Shown here in pieces: positions 55,777 to 64,000 of a stretch of 64,000 nucleotides of DNA (positions within the stretch are counted from its first letter, which is position 1; every line of letters begins with the position of its first letter). Made by a program: the position numbers and the translations under genes. The DNA is from Dirofilaria immitis. Taxonomy: Eukaryota; Nematoda; Chromadorea; Rhabditida; Onchocercidae. The notes below the pieces were generated by a model. It was given only the letters and a program-made list of their open reading frames with translations, had not been told where the DNA came from and did no database searches. The stretch lies in the NCBI GenBank assembly GCA_024305405.1, contig JAKNDB010000068.1, forward strand, positions 6,067,501 to 6,131,500, in the 5' to 3' direction.

Positions 55777-56258
55777 GAACAACGGTCTTCACCCGAAGAA
55801 GAGTTAATTCGAAGGAAACCATGCAAGATATCATTTATTGCATTTTCGAATTACAACTACAATCAAGAAAGAAAATAGATTAACTATGAAGACTCTGCAT
55901 TTTCCATCAACACACAAGAATATTTATTACCCGTAAATAAACAAATACAGAAAATTTATAAGAAATGAAGGAAATCTATACAATAATCCTGGAAGAGAAA
56001 TTTCAAAATCTTCCTTTGTTCGAGAAAATATGCAAAAGCAAGAGAAACTTAGTTAACCTCTTCGATAAATAGAAACCAAAGAAATGCCAGGTCTCTATAA
56101 AGACTTGAGACTTCAAATAATAACCGGAAAGTTTGCAAGAAACTATTAAGTCTTCATTGGAATATATTTCGAAGGACTGCTATCAACAATAAACAATAAA
56201 ATCATCAAGATTACATTACAAATTTCCAATAGAATATTAATTTTTTTTTCACTGTCAC
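55242..56258. other. 5' flank of ARPC3 and 3' flank of PH-domain gene
   Basis: Contains a (GA)n microsatellite at 55743-55770. Any remaining 3' exons of the PH-domain gene should lie here, but I could not identify one. Confidence 0.45.
55743..55770. repeat. (GA)n microsatellite
   Basis: About 14 GA dinucleotides in a row between two minus-strand genes. Confidence 0.9.
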
Positions 56259-56847
56259 TTATCTGTTCCAAAAACGACTGCTTTGTAATGGCAATATATT
56301 CCAGTGAAGCAACTGTCAACGATGAAATCCATCTTTCTAGAGCCTTAAAGCTGTCCGCAGCAAATATAAACTTTCTGCCGGTCCTGAAAATGAAAGAGTT
56401 CCTGCCAAAAGCTTTTCTAAATCTTGTTTAAATTTCAATTAAATTCTAAATATCTGTGCCAAATTCATTAATGATACTGACAGCTTCAATAGCGAAATGA
56501 TGAAAAGTCAGAGAGAAAGAGAGAAAAAACTGAACTGTTAATTTAAGCATCTCTAACAAAGTCGGCAGTAAATTGTATAGTAATGAGTTAGGCAATAATA
56601 GTAATATCACAGAGTTTATATAAATAAATCTACGATGACTTTATAAATTGGAAACAGAAACGTACGTTTTTAAAATAACTTCAAAAGAATACAATCGCCT
56701 TGTTGCATTATCATCACACAGTTCAATATAACAATCCTCCAAAATCAAAATTATACATGGCGCTTCGATTCCCACATTTTCCGGCTGAGAGAATAAAAAT
56801 AATAGATTTGCTTTCAATATGCCATGCAACGATCGCCAACGTCCATC
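56259..56847 (-). CDS. PH-domain protein, sesquipedalian/PLEKHJ1-like (partial)
   Basis: Two exons join in phase: 56847-56666 and 56383-56259 (donor GTGACA). Together they encode most of a pleckstrin-homology domain: GRWRSLHGILKANLLFLFS (strands 1-2), then CIILILEDCYIELCDD (strands 3-4), LYSFEVIL, KFIFAADSFKALERW (the invariant Trp of the C-terminal helix) and ISSLTVASLEYIA. The residue pattern, especially LKxNLLFxF and LEDCxIEL followed by an A-S-x-E-Y helix, resembles small endosomal PH proteins (sesquipedalian/PHETA, PLEKHJ1), which act in endosome recycling; that role is inferred. N-terminal and C-terminal exons are not resolved. Reading on past 56259 without a splice reaches a stop near 56155. 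Confidence 0.65.
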
Positions 56848-58461
56848 CTATAATAAATCTTCTATACGTGTAGACAGTTTTTTCCATATTGAAATGATTA
56901 TCAAATATGATAAAGTTTGGTAATGGCAAAAATCATCAAAGCATTTCTTATCTCTTTTGTTCAACATTTCTTCTAAATATTAATATTAAATAAGGATTTA
57001 AATATCGATATTATAACTTGTAGAGCTCTACGAATCATTCAAATAAATTCATAAACTTCACACAATTACGTAATGATTTTTTTATAAATTTTAAATCTTC
57101 ATAATCTTAATTTTAATTCCAATTTTGAATTCTCGTTGGATGAACAGATAAAGAGACAGCTTATATAATACATAAAAATTTCTTTATACAAACATTTTCT
57201 TATAGATAATTTGAAGCATTTGCACTACAGTTGACTAATATTAGATATCAGATCTTTTTCTATATTCTAATAAGTTTTAAAAATAAACCTGCAAGAGAAA
57301 CAAAGTACCGGAAAGTTTTGCTTCATATGAATCATCAGTGCACAACTGCGCTAAGGCTCGTCCATTCACTAACATTCAGTACCTTTAAAATTAATTATGA
57401 ACTGAGTACATGATGACAAATAATATTACTAACAACACATATTATTTGTGCTGCATAATACAATCCAATAATTTCTAATCTCTTACCTCCTTCTAAAAAA
57501 TTCGAAACCCTCAAATTTTTATTATGAATTTTGAATTTTTGTTTTCTGTTTTTTCCTACAATTCATAGTTCTTCATACTTTCATATTTTCGTCACTATGT
57601 AACATTTCATCGCGACCATATTAAACATATAAGATTGATATATTGAGGAAGAAAAATTAAAGCAATGCTCGCATGAAAACGATTACAGAAACTATCAACG
57701 AAAACTCCCGAGAATAACATTAAAATCTATGAAACATCAAGTACCACCACGTACACCAGGAACTATCATCTCAAATTCGAATTATTTCACACTACTGTGC
57801 GAGAAGTTTCCATTGTAATACTTTTTTGAGCTGTTACAACTCAATAACAACAGTATTAACATTTAGGGTTCAACATACGAGTAGGCTTTAGTCATAGTAA
57901 AAGAGAACAAAGTAAATTAGATGATATAAGAGACAAGAAAACAAAGCTGAAAGTTCAAAGGTCAAGCTTTTGATCAGATAATTGCACTTTTTTTTATTTT
58001 ATTCCATATTTCATATGTATGAGAAGATAATACAAAATAATTCTGGAAAGAAATTAATGGCGTATTGAAAAATGTGGACGGACACAGTATAATTACTGTT
58101 TCAATATCAGTCGTTACTTTCCTTTCTATATCAACAAATTTTATATTGACTTTAGAACAGTAATTTGGAAAGAAATATTTCATGCAGAATGTAAATAAGA
58201 CTACTTTGATTCTATTTCTGCAATATTAATTGGCCTCCGATACTATCAATATCATTATCAGGATATATATATCATATCGAATAAGCTGATAATTAATGAA
58301 TCTTGCTTCATTTCTAATTTTATCGTTGGAATTAATATTAGTATCTTTACATATATCAAAAATCTAAAACCAATCATATGGATTTAAGTGTATTCAAATT
58401 TGAAGATTTATCCAATAATTTCTATTTTCTTGATATCATTTTTCCATCATAAAAATCCACA
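56848..58461. other. No gene resolved
   Basis: About 1.6 kb that should contain the 5' exons and promoter of the PH-domain gene. I found no exon that joins in phase with 56847. Confidence 0.4.
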
Positions 58462-58878
58462 TTACAGTATGGAATACAAAATCTTGCTCAGCCTTGAATT
58501 AGGCCTTTCTAATGCATTCTTATATAACGCAGCAATTCCGCCATCTCCTCTACGCAAAATTTTTCCGATTCCAAGCATTAATTCATTAGTATACTTTTCT
58601 CGAAAAAATCATCTTCTGGATTACTTTTCAAACAAATATCTTCTAAAAAGGCGGTTTTGTTAAATGAATGATATGCGTGGGCATTATTTAAACAATTTAA
58701 GTAATTGAAGAATGCTAATATGTCATTGAAATTCATCGATAATTGCCAACGAATTTTATAAAAATTACGTGAGACATTATCAACACAGAAATGAATACTA
58801 ACTTTGACTGATAGCTGTTCGATACGTTGCATTCATCATTTTTGCATTTTCGTAGTCTAAATTATGGAAATGATAATG

Positions 58879-58938
<60 letters not shown>

Positions 58939-58940
58939 GC

Positions 58941-58977
<37 letters not shown>

Positions 58978-61409
58978 GCAATAATAATAATAATAATAAT
59001 GTAATGAGAGTAATGAGAAGAAAATCTTTAGAAGCTTAATCCATCAAGTAAATAGTCATTCAAGAATGAACGGACGAAGAAGAAGACAATATAAATATGT
59101 TGAGATTAAAAAAATTAACAAAAAATTCAAATTTTTGAACATTTATAAACGAAGAAATTTCTGAGATATACTTAAGAATATAGAAGATGAATTAAATAAG
59201 CGCTTTTTCATTGAAATTTTTGGTTGCCTTATTCGAATAAAATGGAAAAAATAAATAAATTATTTTTTTATTATAATTAGCTTACCATTGAAGGAACAAA
59301 TGTAGTGGTTGGTAAATCTACGGTATATTTTCGTTGTTTATATCGAGAATTATGCATGCTTGATTTGTCATCAATTTCTGAAATATTAAAAGGAAATCCT
59401 TTTTTTTCAAATTTTTCATGTCAATCAGTTTTTCAGTTACTTCAATAATACAAATTCAGTTTAAACAGCAAAACGAACTATTCATGCTATCATGAATTTC
59501 ATCCGATTTAATCGATTTCGGAGTTGATTGTAATGTTACAGTTGGCGTCTGAAAATTGAAATTAATATTTTTGATTTTTCATCCAATTATTTCTAACAAT
59601 TTTTGCAAAGGATCGTAAAATTTGAATTATAAATTCAACCTTTTCCGAAGACATTCATATTTTCAATAAGTAATTCTCATTCCTTTTCTGTATTTTACTT
59701 CATCTTTAATGGTATAACAATATTTACCGTTTCCATTACTTTTAGTTTAATGTTATCGATTTTATTGATTTCTAAATCTTGATCAGTAGATGATTCACCT
59801 GTTGTTTCGATTTTTGTACCAAGCTATAAAGTATTTTATCAATTCAAACTTGTAAAATAATCATTTATTTATTTTATGAAATAGAAATTTGTGATGAAAT
59901 TATTTATACCAGGTTGACAATTGGCGTAGCTAATGATACAAGTCGTTGCTGCAGCTGCTCAAAGTGTAATTTATTTTGCTTTTTGGTGATAATATTGATG
60001 CTATCATTTGAACAGAATTCTCTGATTCTCTTTCATCCTAAAAACATATCTCCATAGAGATGAATAATAGAAGGCTTTTTCTCTCCTAAAAATCGTAATA
60101 TCAGGTGTCATATTACAATTTTAATTTGTTTTCTTATCAAATCAAATTGAATTTACTGAAATGTCGCCAGTTTTTAATATAGCCCTACTATAATTCATTT
60201 GTTCATATAATAATGCGATAGTTTTTTCATATAAATTATTTTCTGATAACTAAGAAATATTTGATGTAAAATATTTGATTAAATGAGGCATATTGCATAA
60301 TGTGATATAAATGAGGTAGGGTTTTAGTAATCAAAATTTCTTGTATAATAAATATTTTAATGAGAAAACATATGATTGGATGAATTAAAATTTAGCAAAA
60401 AATAAGCAATAATATTTGGAAATTAATAAAAGAATTAATTTCCAGATTTATTTATGAGATATTTCAACTACCTGCCCATCAATACCATATTTTCCCGTAA
60501 TTGGAATCTTAATTGGCGCAACATTTACTTCTGCTGATGGATCTGGAAATTAATTAATTATGTAAAATTGCTCAAAATTTTTAAATTTACATGCTAAAAT
60601 GAAATTTCCGAAGGCGGAAAAAACAAATATTAGGAAAAAAAGAATATAGACAATATTAATGTAATTTTTAGCAAGATTTTTCAACAAATTTTCATAAATT
60701 TAAGATTTTAATGAAATTTTAATCCATAACTCTAAGTTATACATAACATTATATATATTCCAATGTTTTTCTGATTATGGTGTTTCTATTAATTTTTAGG
60801 AATTCAATATCTCTAAATCATGTGAATCACTATAAATATCAGATAATTTCCTGAAGTATAAGAAAAATATAAGAGCCAAAAATATAATATAACAATGCAT
60901 TGTATCAGAAATAAGTATAAAGAACATATTGAAATAAACATATATTTTTCATAAATTTTCTTTAACAATTCAATAGCAATTCTGTTATCTTAATTTATTA
61001 ATTAATAACTTATTAATTATTATGACTTTAAGTTTACTTCCATAATGAACAGCAGTATCTGTTACTGTAACGGAAGAATTTTGCTTTATGTCATTCCTTA
61101 TGAATTGATGAAGATGGTCTGATTCTGAATGACTTTTTGTTGGCCTATAAAATTTATTTATTTTTCTTTTTGAGGAGGAAATTAATTTCCAGAAACATAA
61201 TGAAAAATGCCAAAAAAGAATTAATACAATATATGTTTTGGCCAGGGTCCAAAAACAGGTTGACCATTAATTAAATATGGATTATTGTAGAAGCTATCAT
61301 TCGATGTAATCGATGCATAATCAGTATCAGCGGTTGATATATCGGTAACAACAGAGTACGGTTCCAATTTAATGTTAGTAATATGACTGATATGTTTTGG
61401 TGAATGTAC
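58462..61409 (-). CDS. Unrecognised low-complexity protein gene
   Basis: Seven exons join in phase on minus: 61409-61228, 61144-61038, 60542-60472, 60037-59910, 59823-59728, 59548-59479, 59377-59286. They encode a Ser/Thr/Asp-rich, disordered-looking protein with a few ordered-looking pieces: NPYLINGQPVFGPWPKHIL, NVAPIKIPITGKYGIDG, a Gln-rich possible coiled coil (HFEQLQQRLVSLATP) and RYKQRKYTVDLPTTT. Two more exons, 58856-58803 (YENAKMMNATYRTAI) and 58642-58462 (KYTNELMLGIGKILRRGDG, ending at stop 58462-58464), look coding and agree with each other, but the join to 59286 is one base out. Missing bases are inferred at 59990-59994 and 58603-58608. I do not know the family; a nuclear regulator is possible. 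The 5' end is not established. Confidence 0.5.
58878..59000. repeat. (AAT)n microsatellite with GCA interruptions
   Basis: About 120 bp of AAT repeats, interrupted by single GCA triplets. On the plus strand it yields a long asparagine run that is an artefact of the repeat. It sits between candidate exons of the unrecognised minus-strand gene. Confidence 0.95.
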
Positions 61410-63375
61410 CTAAATGATTTCTTATTAAGAATTAAAATTTGAATTTCCTAATTAAATTTCAGAAAATTTTTAATTGAGAACTTTCATTTGTATGAAAAAA
61501 TGTCGGATATATCATACAAAATAATTGTCTTTAAGCAATCGAATAATCGAATAATTGAACTGAATTGAAAATATATAACTGAATATAATTAGGAAATCAA
61601 ATTATAAGCTATTTAACATAACTTTTAGCTCAAGAAAGAGTCTTAATTCAATGACATTGCAAAAGAATAATCAAATGAAATGGATGAAATTATATTATCG
61701 ATAAAACGAACCATTTCAACCAAGCAACTGATTAGGAATAAAAGCCTAGTGATAAACAAATGTGAAATGAAATTAGCAGTATTTTTAATTAAAAACAGCA
61801 TATATTAGTCATTTCTGCATATAACACAATAAACCGAAGTTTAAATATTAGTAAAAACTTAAAAGTCATTAATGTTTCATAACATTCTCGCTAAAGAATT
61901 CCCGAGATAAATTCAGAACGATTAATGATTGAAGTTAATAATAAATTGCAATAATGCTATGTTTGTAAATTAATGTTTAATATTTCAGATTCTAACTATA
62001 GGCTATTTGTTTTATCATTTCAATGGAATTTGAGATAATTTTACTGAAAAAAGAAATATCTCTTTGTTACATGCAGACAATAAAAGTACCAAAAGCTGTA
62101 CACAACTTTCATCGGATTGAGAAGGTCAACAGATCCGTATATAGTTGAGGTCAAAGAGTCATTAATGAGAGATGGAAATTAATCTTCCCCGATCTTTCAT
62201 CAGTAGATAGAGGAAAAGAAGCCAGATGAGCACAAAGCCAAACTGAAAAATGGCAAAGAATTATCTGTGTGCCTTGCCTTTCTTGCTTTCTTCATACGCC
62301 TCGACTGTGACCTTTCACCCTTCTTTGTAGAATTAAGATGCATAGTAATGTTTTACGGATGGCCGTTTTTTTTTTTTTTTTATCAATAAAGCCGTTCACT
62401 TCTGATAAGTAAGGTGATTTTATCTGTTGTTTTATTCTTCTGGAATTATTATTTTAAGTTTTAGAAATCTTTCATATCTCTTCCAATCTCATCATCTCAT
62501 CAATATTTTCAATATTTATGGAGAATTTGCCAAAAATTTATTATAATTTTTATTGCTACTCTCTTCATTTTATTCTAAAAATTGATCGTTTGCTTTATTT
62601 TTAATTTGATTAGTTGACAATCATCATCCAACTTTATTGATATATCACTACATATCATAAATTATATCATTCTTATTCTCTAGATGTCTTTTTAGCTAAT
62701 TAGTTGGGATACTTTTTTGTCAATAAATAATCAGGAATTATATAATGAAAAATAGGTAATTTATATAAATTTCTCAAAATTCGTTTTAAACCAATATCAC
62801 TTCATTAGAATGATATCCAATTCTTTTTCTTTTTATTCATTTCTTCTCGCGTAATAATATTTTTTGCATTTTTGAATTTGAAAAATGATTATGTTATTGA
62901 TGAATTCATTTCTTTTATCACACCTGAAAAAGATATATCCGGACGGGAGAGAAAGATAATGACAGTTTCAGATCATATATATTTACCATTTTGTTTATTG
63001 TTATTGGAGGAATTCGCTTTAAAATAGTAAATTATTTTATTAAGAAAACTGAATGCAAATTATTATAATTAGAAATAATTATATATTTCTAAAATATTTT
63101 AAAAACGAATTTGTTATTTATGTTTGGTTGTTTTTGATTCCTATGTTTCATGTAAGTAGATGGTATACTATTTCATTATTTCAGATGTGAAATGGGTCAA
63201 AGAGAGATAAATTATAAGACTGCAAGATCTGTATTATCAAAATACGAATTAAATCAGCTTGCTACATCACTGATCTATTATCATTAATAATCAGTCATTC
63301 TATGTTCGCTCCAATGTACTCTTATTTTATTCGAGTGATTATATCAGCTATGACGTTTTTGTCATAATCACAGCA
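61410..63375. other. Divergent intergenic region
   Basis: Lies between the 5' side of the unrecognised gene (-) and the CACHD1-like gene (+). The stretch 62080-62400 is less AT-rich than its surroundings and contains three AGGTCA-type half-sites (62123-62128, 62148-62153, and TGACCT at 62308-62313), so it may be a shared regulatory region. A T-homopolymer sits near 62367-62380. Confidence 0.4.
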
Positions 63376-64000
63376 ATGTATCATCAACATCAGAATGTCG
63401 TACGTGAAAATTATATTACGCTTGCGACACATTTCACAGCTGATCAGTTGTACAGAGCTCATCGATTACAGGTTAATGAATTGCTCGGTGTACCTGTCAT
63501 GCAGGTATGGCTTTCGTTAAGTTCATGAATAATTTTTCGTGTCATTTGATGGATAAACGGGATTTTGAATGTATTTTTTAATAGAAATAAAGGATATACA
63601 GAAAATTTTTAAATCCTTTTGTCACTTCTTCAAATGGTTTTATCTCGTTTACATTAGATTTAGAATTTTATATGAATTACATACAAAAAGTTGCTTTTTA
63701 TTAAAACTCCATAAATAGTAACTAACATAAATAGTAACTGAATAATTTGACCCACCAATTAGTGAATAATTTTTAGTCAATTATCGATGGTTTGGATTTC
63801 AAACAAGCAGTCCTTAATTCTTCATTGGTACGTGACATAACGAATCGCCTCGACATGCAGTTTGCCAAATATTTCAGTTTATTGACTGAAACAAAGAAAT
63901 ATATCTCGAAAAGTTCACAACCGGATTGGATTACTTTCCGAGACTATAGATCAATGATGGAATGTGCACGGATTACACCGGGATATTTGAAGTGTGTTAT
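63376..64000 (+). CDS. CACHD1/alpha2-delta-like protein, 5' part (runs off window)
   Basis: Two exons join in phase: 63376-63504 and 63777 to the window end. The peptide, THFTADQLYRAH, VNELLGVPVMQSIIDGL, DITNRLDMQFAKYFSLL and MMECARITPGYL, follows the pattern of the region ahead of the VWA domain of human CACHD1 (an E-LGV-x-x-MQ block, a long amphipathic helix with K-F-x-x-Y, then a Cys and P-x-x-M/L). CACHD1 is a calcium-channel alpha2-delta relative at the cell surface. No signal peptide is seen after ATG 63376, so an upstream exon is likely, or 63376 is not the true start (an AG acceptor precedes it at 63372-63373). Confidence 0.6.

Noticed and set aside
58827..59039. Poly-asparagine open frame
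   Set aside because: Translation of an (AAT)n microsatellite; minus-strand exons overlap its edge.

Overview
The window is nuclear DNA of a nematode, most likely a spirurid/filarial-type (clade III) species. The evidence is the very AT-rich, microsatellite-laden DNA, the small genes broken by many short introns with TTTCAG-type acceptors, and the gene content (DAF-2 insulin receptor, CEH-20/Pbx, DCAF4, phospholipase B-like, SMCR8, leishmanolysin-like peptidase, ARPC3). I see no bacterial operons, CRISPR arrays, tRNAs, rRNAs or intact transposons. Gene models were assembled by hand from splice signals, reading-frame phase and recalled family patterns; no alignment was run.

Layout. (1) 90-3431 (+): 3' half of a DAF-2-like receptor tyrosine kinase, from the membrane segment to the stop. 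(2) about 5760-6905 (-): a decayed tandem C2H2 zinc-finger array, now a pseudogene. (3) 8986-13069 (+): Pbx/extradenticle homeobox gene (ceh-20 type). (4) 13838-20590 (+): DCAF4-like WD-repeat gene, preceded by possible lysine-rich 5' exons. (5) 22049-28158 (+): secreted or lysosomal phospholipase B-like protein. (6) 28673-33202 (-): SMCR8-like DENN protein. (7) 34201-42203 (-): leishmanolysin-like (M8) zinc metallopeptidase. (8) 42204-47767: 5.5 kb of AT-rich DNA with a minisatellite. (9) 47768-49593 (+): a small single-pass membrane protein. (10) 50533-52433 (-): divergent acyl-CoA-binding protein. (11) 53223-55241 (-): Arp2/3 subunit ARPC3. (12) 56259-56847 (-): PH-domain protein of the sesquipedalian/PLEKHJ1 kind. 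(13) 58462-61409 (-): a low-complexity gene I do not recognise. (14) 63376 to the end (+): first visible exons of a CACHD1/alpha2-delta-like gene.

The genes are ordinary eukaryotic neighbours, not a pathway cluster. There are loose themes: lysosome and trafficking (PLBD, SMCR8, PH-domain protein) and signalling or development (DAF-2, CEH-20).

The most striking property of the window as data is that seven otherwise convincing genes need single-base corrections to read through, about 14 in all. Nearly all are missing bases, mostly in A or T runs. This is what residual assembly error looks like, and it explains why the long genes appear only as fragments. The most interesting biological signals are the fossil zinc-finger array, an acyl-CoA-binding protein lacking the usual CoA-contacting lysine, a recent 54-bp tandem triplication in an intron, a two-codon first coding exon in ARPC3, and the unrecognised gene at 58.5-61.4 kb.
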